Shown in pieces: positions 53,338 to 61,777 of a DNA stretch of 64,000 nt. A program made the position numbers and the translations under genes. The stretch spans positions 1,488,001-1,552,000 of the forward strand of contig NZ_CP120733.1 of NCBI RefSeq assembly GCF_029542625.1. Reading direction: 5' to 3'. The notes under the pieces were generated by a model. The model worked only from the letters and a program-made list of their open reading frames with translations. It did not search any database and was not told where the DNA came from. The stretch comes from Tepidibacter hydrothermalis (GTDB taxonomy: Bacteria > Bacillota > Clostridia > Peptostreptococcales > Peptostreptococcaceae). Every line of letters starts with the position of its first letter. The stretch's first letter is position 1.

Positions 53338-54459
53338 ATGAAGAAGATACTGATTAGCATATTGTTATTAGTTTTAACATTATTATATTCAAAATTAACA
53401 TATGCAGAGAGTGGAGTAGAAAACGATATAAAAAAACTTTCACTAGAGCAAGCAGTAGAGATAGGAATAAATAATTCAACAGATATTAAAACTACGGATT
53501 TAGATATTGAAATAAAAGAAATAGAACTTGACAAGGCAAAACATAATGAAAAAAAATATGAAAATGCAAAAGACTATGGATTTTCTCTTGGAACTGTAGA
53601 AGGATTTCAACTTGATTCGAATATGTTTTCTAAATCAGCGGAGTATTCTCTGGAAGAAGAAAAAATTAAAAAAAACTATAAAGTAGAAGATATCAAATAT
53701 AATGTTATTCGTGCTTATTATGATGCAATCCAATCTAGAGATAGTTTAAATGTTACTAAGGATAACTTGAAAAATATTCAAAGAAACAGAGATGAAGTTA
53801 GCAATAAGCTTAAGTTAGGAGTTGCATCAAAATCAGATCTTCTAATGGCGGATATATCTTTAGATGAAGCAAAATCTAATGTGGAAAAGGCAAGAACAGA
53901 TTTTCAAAAATCTTTAAGAAATTTGAATATGACTTTAAATTATCCACTGGAGACAAAGCTTTATCTTACATCTGATTTTAAAGAAGTAGATTTTGATACA
54001 GATTTAGAAAAAGACTTAGAAGAAGCATATAATCAAAGATTTGATATGATAAAAATGAATCATAATTATGAAATCGTGAAGCTCGACTTTGAAACAAATT
54101 TTATAAAATATCCAGAAAATACTTATACGTATAAGATTAAGGAAAGAAATGTAACAAAAATTGAAAATCTTTTATCCGATAATAAAAGGAATATTGAATT
54201 TGATATCAAAGGGAAATATGATGCTGTTATTAGTGGGAAAAAACAGATAAGTTTAGCTAAAGCGAACGTTGAAAGGGCAAAAGAAGGATTAAGGCTTAAA
54301 AACCTTTCTTATAGTTCTGGTATGTGTACAATACTTGAAGTGAAACAATCTACAAACCAGTTATATAATGCCCAATTATGCTTATCATCATCAATATCTA
54401 GTTATAATTTAGCAATACTTGATTATAAAAAAGCTATAACAATAGGGGCAATTAGATAG
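53338..54459 (+). CDS. TolC-family-like coiled-coil exported protein
   Basis: A 373-residue protein with a cleavable signal peptide (MKKILISILLLVLTLLYSKL, probable cleavage after TYA) and long paired helices with the TolC/OEP signatures KLSLEQAVEIGINNS, VASKSDLLMADISLDEAKSN and the second repeat VKQSTNQLYNAQL. It is about 100 residues shorter than TolC, and obvious outer-membrane beta-strands are hard to find, so it may form only the helical tunnel, possibly reaching into the wall. It closes the TetR-MFP-RND operon. Confidence 0.82.
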   Translation: MKKILISILLLVLTLLYSKLTYAESGVENDIKKLSLEQAVEIGINNSTDIKTTDLDIEIKEIELDKAKHNEKKYENAKDYGFSLGTVEGFQLDSNMFSKSAEYSLEEEKIKKNYKVEDIKYNVIRAYYDAIQSRDSLNVTKDNLKNIQRNRDEVSNKLKLGVASKSDLLMADISLDEAKSNVEKARTDFQKSLRNLNMTLNYPLETKLYLTSDFKEVDFDTDLEKDLEEAYNQRFDMIKMNHNYEIVKLDFETNFIKYPENTYTYKIKERNVTKIENLLSDNKRNIEFDIKGKYDAVISGKKQISLAKANVERAKEGLRLKNLSYSSGMCTILEVKQSTNQLYNAQLCLSSSISSYNLAILDYKKAITIGAIR

Positions 54460-54483
54460 GAATTTAAATTTCTATCTTTTTTT
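54456..54483 (+). terminator. Terminator of the RND operon
   Basis: Arms ATAGGAATTT and AAATTTCTAT overlap the stop codon and are followed by CTTTTTTTA. Confidence 0.75.
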
Positions 54484-54540
54484 ATTATTCTGTATTCATT
54501 CATATGAACAAATTAATTTATGGGCATACAAATATTTAAA

Positions 54541-54577
54541 GAAATTAGGTTAATACATAGAAAAAAGCCTAATTTAG
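54541..54577 (+). repeat. Partial copy of repeat B
   Basis: Shares GGTTAATACATAGAAAAA with the ends of both repeat B copies; here AAATTAGG and CCTAATTT flank it and form a hairpin. The rest of 54484-54753 contains only an 18-codon frame at 54684-54740 with a ribosome site and no recognisable product. Confidence 0.5.
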
Positions 54578-54753
54578 GAGAATGAATAGATAAGTAATGG
54601 AAAGGACATTATGAAAATGGTACAATATAGAATATATTTACAGAATTCTTTGCAAGTTAGTCATAAATCAAGGGGATTTTAATTTGACGTGGAATTTAGA
54701 TATAAGCAAAAAATTTAACATTAGAGTAAATATCAGATAAGTGGAGGCATGAT

Positions 54754-55566
54754 ATGAGCAGATATAGTGAAAAAAATAGATTTGAAAATAGATTCACCGA
54801 AGATGTTATTGAAGTGGCTGTTGTAACAGGGGCATCGGGTGTAAGTTCGGGAAAAGCGGGAGGAGACGTTCTGTGGAACTCGTCCATAGACATTATTGCA
54901 TACAAGGATGTAAATAGAGATAAGCCTGCCGTAGAGGAGGAAGTCAGACTAGAATGGCTTGTAGACGACGAGGAACTGAGAAAAACAAGGGACATTCTAA
55001 TGAAGAACTCGATTGTAAGGCTTAGTATACGCAAGGGAAAAAGATCCATGATGCTTGTAGAGGTTTTGGGTGTTGAATATAAAGACCAGGAGCTTGAAGC
55101 TATACTTGAGGAGTCGATGAAGCCTGTTTATTATAATGATGAGATTTTGGGTGAATTTGAAATGAATAAGAGTGTCAAGGTTTTCGGAAAAGATGTTTCA
55201 TGGGATGGAGAAGACGGAGATTTGTGTTTTGACTGGAATGAAGAGGAAGATGTGATGAAGCGCTCGCTTCAAACCGCGCATACGCTTTTTAAGAATGAGT
55301 TGGAATGGAATGCGAAAATAAGGGATTACGTGTCTAGTGAAATGTTGGAGTTGGCGAATGAATGGCTGAAGGATGACGATGATGCGAAGGTTGATGAGAT
55401 TACAAAAGATATGTTTATTAGACTTATGGAATTTGAGAGCATGAGCGTTCATCAGGACGGCAGTTTTGAGATGTACTTTTCTGATGGAGACATGTTCTGG
55501 GGTCACTGCATAATTGTAGAAGGAAATGTAAACGGAGAATTTGATTCGGCATATATCGCAGGATAA
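54754..55566 (+). CDS. DUF2262-type protein, immunity-like
   Basis: A 270-residue acidic soluble protein. The N-terminal half (about 1-125) has DVIEVAVVTGASGVSSGKAG and a strand-rich region; the C-terminal half (about 130-268) has the DUF2262 pattern LGEFEMNKSVKVFGKDVSWD and ends FEMYFSDGDMFWGHCIIVEG. DUF2262 is associated with immunity-like genes in Firmicutes. Base composition is clearly more GC-rich than the neighbours (codons such as CGC, GCG, GAG), a sign of recent transfer. No toxin gene lies beside it. Confidence 0.75.
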   Translation: MSRYSEKNRFENRFTEDVIEVAVVTGASGVSSGKAGGDVLWNSSIDIIAYKDVNRDKPAVEEEVRLEWLVDDEELRKTRDILMKNSIVRLSIRKGKRSMMLVEVLGVEYKDQELEAILEESMKPVYYNDEILGEFEMNKSVKVFGKDVSWDGEDGDLCFDWNEEEDVMKRSLQTAHTLFKNELEWNAKIRDYVSSEMLELANEWLKDDDDAKVDEITKDMFIRLMEFESMSVHQDGSFEMYFSDGDMFWGHCIIVEGNVNGEFDSAYIAG

Positions 55567-55612
55567 TGACATGGAGCAAGTATTGGAGAATAGGTGATTT
55601 TGAAATAAGCAG

Positions 55613-55644
55613 GGCAATCTTATTAAAATGAGGTTGCCTTTTTT
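55613..55644 (+). terminator. Terminator after the DUF2262 gene
   Basis: Arms GGCAATCT and AGGTTGCC around TATTAAAATG, then six Ts; the same hairpin design as at 31838. Confidence 0.85.
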
Positions 55645-55695
55645 GAGCGAATTTAAAATTAAAAATAACTTTACAAGAACCTGTTAATCTGGTAT

Positions 55696-55701
55696 TATAA
55701 T
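55696..55701 (+). promoter_or_regulatory. -10 box before the structured leader
   Basis: A perfect TATAAT, with a weak TTACAA (55671-55676) 19 bases upstream. Transcription would begin near 55708, just before the leader stem. Confidence 0.5.
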
Positions 55702-55716
55702 CCAGAATGAAAATTC

Positions 55717-55795
55717 AAATTTCAGGCTATGGTGCTCCTTCCTTCTATTGATAACTTATGAGAATTAGGGGCACCGCTTTCCTGATATTTAGGAG
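55717..55795 (+). promoter_or_regulatory. Structured 5' leader of the TerD-domain gene
   Basis: Two nested stems: P1 AAATTTCAGG (55717-55726) with CCTGATATTT (55781-55790), nine of ten pairs, and P2 GGTGCTCC (55731-55738) with GGGGCACC (55768-55775), separated by small internal loops and a 29-base apical loop. The 3' strand of P1 abuts the ribosome site AGGAG. The arrangement suggests a cis-regulatory RNA that hides or frees the ribosome site. No known riboswitch class matches convincingly. Confidence 0.5.
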
Positions 55796-55800
55796 TTGTT

Positions 55801-57888
55801 ATGATAAATTCAATTTATTTAAGACGCAAAAACAAAATTCTTATTAAAGAAGGTAACAATAAATTACCTGATGTATATTTAGCATCTATTCTCAAAAATA
55901 TTGAGGGGATAGGCTATACCTTTTCTAAAAAACTGATGGATACAATACGAACACTATCAATAGATGAATTAGAAGTTTTTTATGACTCAATAATTGCTGA
56001 GTTAAAAAAGATAGTAGGTCACAATGTAGAATATAAACCAATGTATCCTAATTTTCCTAAACAAGTAATGGATAGTGATGTATGCACTTTATATATAAAT
56101 GCTATAATCCACTATATAACATTAGACTTACCCAAATGCAAAGTTCAAGAAAGAATACCGTTATTAGATAATATAAATTTAAGAGTTATTGATTTAGGCG
56201 AGGAAGAAGAGTTTAAACAAATATGTATTGATTTGTTAAGCTCAAAAACTTCTATTTCTGAAGCAGACAAAGAAGATATTAAATGGTTTGTTGAAGAATA
56301 TAAAGATGATGTAAATTCAATTATTCCAAAGGACATTCCTCTTAAAGAAAATGTGGCATTATTGGCAAGTTTGTTATTAAAACATACCAATAGAGCTAAT
56401 GATATTCTTTTTAATCATATAAAAACATCTACTGATGTACTTAGATTAACAGTAGCTTTGTCAGATGGAGATACTAGTTTAGCAACAAATACTAAATTTA
56501 GGAATTTTAAACGATCTGAAAGAAGACTTATATTAAGTTTGCTTGAAAACTGTAATAACATAACAGAAGATATGGTACGATATAAAAATCAATGGATACG
56601 ATTAGGAGAAAAATTACATCCCTTTGAGTATAAGGGTAAATATCCAAAATCTTTTCAAGGGTTTAATATTATTCGTAATAACATAAAAATTGAAACATTT
56701 AATTCTAAAATAGAAAAAGCTTTTTTAAATAATGATATTATAAAATCAGTAGATTTACTTAAGACTCGACCGGGAGAATTTGCGAGAAGGTTAGATCAGT
56801 TGTTGCGATCAACTGAATACTGGCAATATGTTATAGACAATTTTAAAAAAGTTTGTGGTGAAATAGCATCTCCTGTATTGATGCAAGTAATCTCTCATTT
56901 TAAACATAGAAATAAAGGTAATGATCTGCGTGTATTTTTCCCAAAAGGAAACGTTGCAAAAGTATATGCTATAAAGAATAATTTAAGTTTAATAAATGAT
57001 GAAGCCTGTAATAGAGTAGTTAAATTATGTGAAAATGAGCTTAGAACACGTTTTTCAAACCTACCACAATTAGGCAATGTTTACATAGATGAAAAGTTAA
57101 ATGATTATATTGTACCTTTTTCACAAAGATCAGCTAGTAAAGCTCTTAGAACTATTGTAAGAGGTTCTAAGGTTGATATTTCTGATGGGAATACAATCAG
57201 ATTTTTCTTATGGTGGAAAGAAGGACTTGTAGGAAATGTTCATACTGGAAGAGTAGATATTGATTTATCTGCTATTATTTATGATAAAAATTGGGCATAT
57301 TTAGAGCATGCTTCATATACTAATTTAAAGTCAGATAAGTATAAAATATGTCATAGTGGTGATATTGTAGAAGCACCTAATGGGGCATGTGAATTTATTG
57401 ATATAGATATAAATTCAATTATAAAATACGGTGGACGATATATAGTTATGTCTTTAAATTCATTTACGGAGCAACCTTATTGTAATCTTCCAGAATGCTA
57501 TGCTGGTTGGATGATGAGACAATATCCTAATTCAGGTGAAGTATTTGAACCGGCAACAGTAAAGGATAAAATAGATGTAACAGCTGATACTAGAATTTGT
57601 ATTCCTGTAATACTTGATTTAGTAGAGAGGAAAGTTATTTGGAGTGATTTAGCTCTAAAATCTAATCCATACTTGTATAATAATATTGAAGGAAATGAAA
57701 AAGGTATGGTTTTAATGGGAAAAGCTATTACAAATTTATCAAAGTTTAATCTATACCAATTATTTAAAATGCATGCTAATGCAAGAGGAACAATTATTGA
57801 TGAAATAGATAAAGCAGATATTATTTTTTCTGTTGATAGAGGTATTACACCTTTTGATATTGAAAAAATAATGTCTGAATTTATGTAA
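55801..57888 (+). CDS. Large cytoplasmic protein with C-terminal TerD-like domain
   Basis: A 695-residue protein. The first 430 residues are helical and of unknown function (LRRKNKILIKEGNNKLPDVY; RPGEFARRLDQLLRSTEYW). Residues about 440-600 form a TerD-type calcium-binding beta-sandwich: VDIDLSAIIYDKNW, CHSGDIVEAPNGACEFIDID and YIVMSLNSFTEQPY. The layout matches the family annotated as MXAN_6230/SCO0854, related to tellurite/stress-response (ter) proteins, but I see no terminal RING-like cysteines. No other ter genes are present. It stands alone between its own leader and terminator. Confidence 0.8.
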   Translation: MINSIYLRRKNKILIKEGNNKLPDVYLASILKNIEGIGYTFSKKLMDTIRTLSIDELEVFYDSIIAELKKIVGHNVEYKPMYPNFPKQVMDSDVCTLYINAIIHYITLDLPKCKVQERIPLLDNINLRVIDLGEEEEFKQICIDLLSSKTSISEADKEDIKWFVEEYKDDVNSIIPKDIPLKENVALLASLLLKHTNRANDILFNHIKTSTDVLRLTVALSDGDTSLATNTKFRNFKRSERRLILSLLENCNNITEDMVRYKNQWIRLGEKLHPFEYKGKYPKSFQGFNIIRNNIKIETFNSKIEKAFLNNDIIKSVDLLKTRPGEFARRLDQLLRSTEYWQYVIDNFKKVCGEIASPVLMQVISHFKHRNKGNDLRVFFPKGNVAKVYAIKNNLSLINDEACNRVVKLCENELRTRFSNLPQLGNVYIDEKLNDYIVPFSQRSASKALRTIVRGSKVDISDGNTIRFFLWWKEGLVGNVHTGRVDIDLSAIIYDKNWAYLEHASYTNLKSDKYKICHSGDIVEAPNGACEFIDIDINSIIKYGGRYIVMSLNSFTEQPYCNLPECYAGWMMRQYPNSGEVFEPATVKDKIDVTADTRICIPVILDLVERKVIWSDLALKSNPYLYNNIEGNEKGMVLMGKAITNLSKFNLYQLFKMHANARGTIIDEIDKADIIFSVDRGITPFDIEKIMSEFM

Positions 57889-57891
57889 TGT

Positions 57892-57928
57892 AAAAGGTAA
57901 TCTGATTTTAAATTAGATTACCTTTTTT
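57892..57928 (+). terminator. Terminator after the TerD-domain gene
   Basis: Twelve-base arms AAAAGGTAATCT and AGATTACCTTTT, followed by Ts. Confidence 0.92.
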
Positions 57929-57965
57929 TATTCACATATGGTATTTTGTTAGACTTTTATAAAAC

Positions 57966-58029
57966 TTGACATAGATATATTATAGATTTATAATGAATAG
58001 TGATTCATATAAGATGAATCGCTATTCAT
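57966..58029 (+). promoter_or_regulatory. MATE promoter with large palindromic operator
   Basis: TTGACA (57966-57971), 17 bases, TATAAT (57989-57994). Overlapping the -10 box is an inverted repeat of 16-base arms, 57993-58008 and 58014-58029 (15 of 16 paired); each arm is itself nearly palindromic (ATGAATAG.GATTCAT type). A repressor binding here would block the promoter. No regulator gene is adjacent. Confidence 0.8.
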
Positions 58030-58090
58030 TATAAACTTAAACCTAAGATTAAAATTAAAGAATGATTGTTTAAGTATGGAGGGATATAAA

Positions 58091-59557
58091 TTGAAGGTTG
58101 ATGAAAGAGAAAAAAGAGCAAAAATAATGGGTGAAGGTGAAATGAAAAAGGTTTTATTAAGCCTTGCTATACCTGCAATAATTGCTCAACTAGTAAATGT
58201 AATTTATAATTTAGCTGATACAGCATTTGTTGGGATGTTAAATGATACATCAGCCATGGGAGCAGTTTCTGTAGCATATCCATTAATGATGCTTCTTTCA
58301 GCTGTAGGATTAATGTTTGGTGTAGGAGCAGCTTCATATATAGCTAGATGTTTAGGAGAAAATAGAAAAGATGAAGCAGATAAAACAACATCAACTGCAT
58401 TTTTTTCTGTAGTTGCAGTTGGTATTATATGTACAATCTTTGGGCATGTTTTTTTAAAGCAGATTCTTAAATCACTTGGAGCTACACAAACAATTATGCC
58501 ATATGCTGTTAGTTATTCTAAAATACTAATATCAGGTTCTGTTTTTATTATGCTTAATATGACACATAACAATATGATACGTGCAGAAGGTAATGCAAAG
58601 TTTAGTATGTTTGCAATTTGCTTAGGGGCAGTTTTAAATATAATATTAGATCCAATATTTATGTTTGTATTTGATATGGGAATAAAAGGAGCAGCAGTTG
58701 CAACTGTTACAGGACAAATAGTATCAACAATTTACTTAACTCAATATTTCTTTAGAGGAAAAAGTTTTATAAAAATAGATGCTAAACTATTTAGTTTTTC
58801 AAAAAAAATATATTCTGAGATCATGAAAATAGGAATTCCAACATTTTTCATGCAGTTTTTAACAAGTATGTCTATGGGGCTTCTAAATACAGCATCAGCA
58901 CCATATGGGGATACCGCAGTTGCAGCTGTTGGGATTACTCTTAGAATAGTAACTATAGGAATTTATGTGATATTTGGCTATAATCAAGGGTTTATGCCTG
59001 TTGTAGGATACAATTATGGTGCAAAAAACTATGAACGTGTATCTAAATCCATAAAATTATCTTTGATATGGACTACTGTTTTTTCAACAATTCTTTCAAT
59101 AGTATGTATAACGCAAGCTGAAGCCTTAATGAAGTTTTTTACGAAGGATACTGAGGTTATATCTATTGGGGTTAACTATATTATAGCTTCAAATATATTA
59201 ATACCATTTTTGGGTTTTCAATTAGTTTATGCATGTTTATTTCAAGCACTTGGAAAAAGTATTCCAGCTGGGATTTTATCTATTTCAAGACAAGGATTAT
59301 TCCTTATACCATCAATAGTGATTTTACCTAGCTTTTTTGAAAGGAATATGAACTCACTTAGTTTTTTAGTAAATTTATTGCCAAATTCAATTCAGCCAGG
59401 AATGTATGGTGTAGTTTATACTCAATTTGCATCAGATACAGTCACAATAGTTATTACTAGTATTCTAGCTGTTAAAGTAAATAAACAATTAAATAACAAA
59501 TCTTTAGAGAATAAAAAATCTAAGGAAATGTCATTAAGACTGCAATTAAAAAATTAA
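58091..59557 (+). CDS. MATE-family efflux transporter
   Basis: A 488-residue membrane protein with twelve helices in two homologous halves, typical of the MATE family: PAIIAQLVNVIYNLADTAFV, NAKFSMFAICLGAVLNIILD, and in the second half GYNQGFMPVVGYNYGAKNYE. TTG at 58091 is chosen because GGAGGGA lies seven bases before it; the ATG at 58076 has no ribosome site. Likely a cation-driven exporter of drugs or metabolites, controlled through the palindromic operator upstream. Confidence 0.92.
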   Translation: MKVDEREKRAKIMGEGEMKKVLLSLAIPAIIAQLVNVIYNLADTAFVGMLNDTSAMGAVSVAYPLMMLLSAVGLMFGVGAASYIARCLGENRKDEADKTTSTAFFSVVAVGIICTIFGHVFLKQILKSLGATQTIMPYAVSYSKILISGSVFIMLNMTHNNMIRAEGNAKFSMFAICLGAVLNIILDPIFMFVFDMGIKGAAVATVTGQIVSTIYLTQYFFRGKSFIKIDAKLFSFSKKIYSEIMKIGIPTFFMQFLTSMSMGLLNTASAPYGDTAVAAVGITLRIVTIGIYVIFGYNQGFMPVVGYNYGAKNYERVSKSIKLSLIWTTVFSTILSIVCITQAEALMKFFTKDTEVISIGVNYIIASNILIPFLGFQLVYACLFQALGKSIPAGILSISRQGLFLIPSIVILPSFFERNMNSLSFLVNLLPNSIQPGMYGVVYTQFASDTVTIVITSILAVKVNKQLNNKSLENKKSKEMSLRLQLKN

Positions 59558-59652
59558 ACATATATTTAATTTAAGAATAAGAACTTTTAAAGTAGGTACA
59601 TCAAATAAAAACAGTGACGTAATTTACAATATAGTGTGGATTATGTAATAAA

Positions 59653-59685
59653 AAAAGCTATCAGATAACATATCTGATAGCTTTT
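59653..59685. terminator. Bidirectional terminator between MATE and TIM-barrel genes
   Basis: Fifteen-base perfect arms AAAAGCTATCAGATA and TATCTGATAGCTTTT around ACA between convergent genes. Confidence 0.92.
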
Positions 59686-59731
59686 GGAAGTTTACACACT
59701 TTTATTGCCTATTTCCTAGAAAAAACAAGCG

Positions 59732-60424
59732 TTATCTATACACATTCTCTTGAATTACTTTAATTTCTTCTCGTATACCCTGGAAATCGCCTGGCGAAAA
59801 TAGGCCTTCAATAATAATAGGGGCATTGACTTGTTTAACTTTATTCAGTAGTTCCATTTGCCCACTTTCAATAATAGGGGTGCGTCCTAGTTCATCAATA
59901 AATCCACTCACATGGATGGCCTTTATATTTTTTTCATGATGATCTAAGTATTTATCAATATAGTTTTCAAAACGGATTGATCGATTAATATCTAATACAC
60001 TATCAAAACCATGTTGATGAAGTGCCTCATCAAAAGTCTGCCACGATGCATGATTAGGATTTTTTATATAATAAGGAAATGAACAATGCCTAAACTGCGA
60101 CCAATCCTTAATACAATCAAAGTGAAAAATGACCGCATCAATTTTCACTGTTTGAACAATCGTCTCTAGATGAGCAAATACATCTTTCGTTGCTTTATTA
60201 TTTTTGTAATTGATTCCACACCAAGGCGCATGAATCATCACATTATTAAACTGTGTCAATTTTTCACATAGCTTAGGTGATGAAGCAAATTGGTGAAGCA
60301 TTTTCAACGTACTAAATGCAATAACAATATGATTAAATCCTAAATCTTTGCAAATATTCAGTTTGCGTTCAGGTCCAATATCCCACAAACAGAATGCAGC
60401 TGTTGAAATAGCAATGTCACGCAC
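59732..60424 (-). CDS. Xylose-isomerase-like TIM-barrel protein
   Basis: A 230-residue sugar-phosphate isomerase/epimerase-like (AP endonuclease 2 fold) protein. The strand-end metal-ligand regions include MIHAPWCGINY, VIFHFDC, DSVLDINRS, AIHVSGFIDELG and PIIIEGLFS. It is shorter than typical family members (about 250-290). GC content is higher than in the flanks and it stands alone, suggesting transfer. Substrate unknown. Confidence 0.75.
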   Translation of the reverse strand: MRDIAISTAAFCLWDIGPERKLNICKDLGFNHIVIAFSTLKMLHQFASSPKLCEKLTQFNNVMIHAPWCGINYKNNKATKDVFAHLETIVQTVKIDAVIFHFDCIKDWSQFRHCSFPYYIKNPNHASWQTFDEALHQHGFDSVLDINRSIRFENYIDKYLDHHEKNIKAIHVSGFIDELGRTPIIESGQMELLNKVKQVNAPIIIEGLFSPGDFQGIREEIKVIQENVYR

Positions 60425-60869
60425 TAATATTTACTCCTTTCCAGTCACTAAAATTAAGTTACTTATAATTATACTTATAAAAATATAGTATTGTCTAATT
60501 GAATATTTCAATGCTGTTCTCTTCTAAATTTAATCTTTAAATAGCTGGTTGAGAATATAAGGCGATACAACAGTAAATTATATGTATACACTCAATTATT
60601 TAGAATAATGGTATATATGATAAATATTATGTTAGATGAAATTTGTGTGAAAATCTATACTAAATATAGAATCCTTAATATTCTTTTAACGGTAAAAAAC
60701 TACATAATTAAAATGGAATTACCTATAAGGTACATTTTAGGTTAATACATAGAAAAAGCAAAGCTAGAAGATGCGGGGATATTTCTAAGTATGGGATAGT
60801 AAACTTGTCATTGGTATCATATTTATTAAAGTAACTAGTCGTGAATTAGGGTAAAAGCTTAATAAAAAA
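60425..60869. other. Non-coding stretch holding repeat B copy 2
   Basis: Contains the promoter side of the TIM-barrel gene and the long repeat at 60574-60761; no coding frame is supported. Confidence 0.6.
60574..60761 (+). repeat. Dispersed repeat B, copy 2
   Basis: Matches 28622-28815, 32 kb away, over about 190 bases, including TTTAGAATAATG, a long run around CTAAATATAGAATCCTTAA and GGTTAATACATAGAAAAA. Confidence 0.75.
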
Positions 60870-60892
60870 CAAGTCCAATAAATATGGACTTG
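60870..60892 (-). terminator. Terminator of the MerR gene
   Basis: On the minus strand, arms CAAGTCCA and TGGACTTG, followed by TTTTTTATT. Confidence 0.8.
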
Positions 60893-60923
60893 AATTTGTA
60901 ATACTATCAACTTTAGTAAAATA

Positions 60924-61766
60924 TTAATCTACTTCATAACAAATTTGAGTGACAAAATCTTTTTCAGATACTAATGATTCTGTGCTCCTAAGATAAATTT
61001 CGTAGGTAAATCCTGTTGGATTAAAATTTGACTCTGATATCCATTTTTCTATTGCGTAATAGGCGAGGCCGATATTCTCATAGCTTCCAATGTGGATGGT
61101 GGATACTATTGTGTGAGAAGGTATTTTATGAATTTCAATATTACTATCATCTTTTCTAATTTCAGCTAAAAAATTTTTTTCATCAAATGTGCTAGCGGAG
61201 TTTACTTTTATTGGAACGAAAAATTCTACATTCAGATTTTCTTCGTTGAAATCTTCACTAAGAAAATTTGTAAAAGGTGTATTGAATGTATACAGGTTAT
61301 TTTTTAAAGCATAATCATATAGTTCATCTATAGTTTTGTCCATTTCATGTATAGAAATTGAAGCTCTCTTTTTTATAACATATTGTTCTTGTGCTGTGCC
61401 GTAGAGAATAGAGTAAGTGTTCATATCTTTAATACTTTCAATTCCTTTTTTGAGATACATTTCCATTTCTTCAAGGATATCTGTTTTAGCTCTAACAGAT
61501 TTATTGATTAAATTAATTTTTTCCTTTACCATTTTTTTTAAGAATATATCATCATTAGTAAGTATATCTTTAATCTCTTCCAACGAAAAGTCATACTTTT
61601 TAAGCTTTACTATTTCCATGGCTGTACTTACTTGTGAATCAGAATAATATCTGTAATTGTTCATTGAATCAATAGTCTGTGGCTTTAATAGACCTATTTT
61701 ATCATAGTGTCTAAGCATCCGAGGTGACAATCTAGTGAGTTTTGAAAATTGGCTTATAGAGTACAT
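60924..61766 (-). CDS. MerR-family regulator with effector-binding domain
   Basis: A 280-residue BmrR/TipA-type regulator. The N-terminal MerR winged helix is MYSISQFSKLTRLSPRMLRH and YDKIGLLKPQ, a coiled dimer helix spans about 75-115, and a GyrI-like ligand domain about 120-280 (IHKIPSHTIVSTIHIGSYEN; EKWISESNFNPTGFTYEIYL). It starts 11 bases after the stop of the agmatine-deiminase homologue and is co-transcribed with it. It may control that gene or a transporter elsewhere. Confidence 0.9.
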   Translation of the reverse strand: MYSISQFSKLTRLSPRMLRHYDKIGLLKPQTIDSMNNYRYYSDSQVSTAMEIVKLKKYDFSLEEIKDILTNDDIFLKKMVKEKINLINKSVRAKTDILEEMEMYLKKGIESIKDMNTYSILYGTAQEQYVIKKRASISIHEMDKTIDELYDYALKNNLYTFNTPFTNFLSEDFNEENLNVEFFVPIKVNSASTFDEKNFLAEIRKDDSNIEIHKIPSHTIVSTIHIGSYENIGLAYYAIEKWISESNFNPTGFTYEIYLRSTESLVSEKDFVTQICYEVD

Positions 61767-61777
61767 GTAATCACCTT

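Noticed and set aside
55717-55795. Fluoride riboswitch for the leader before the TerD-domain gene
   Set aside because: There is slight likeness (GG..ATGG..TCC), but the core sequence and pseudoknot elements are not present and the gene is not a fluoride exporter.
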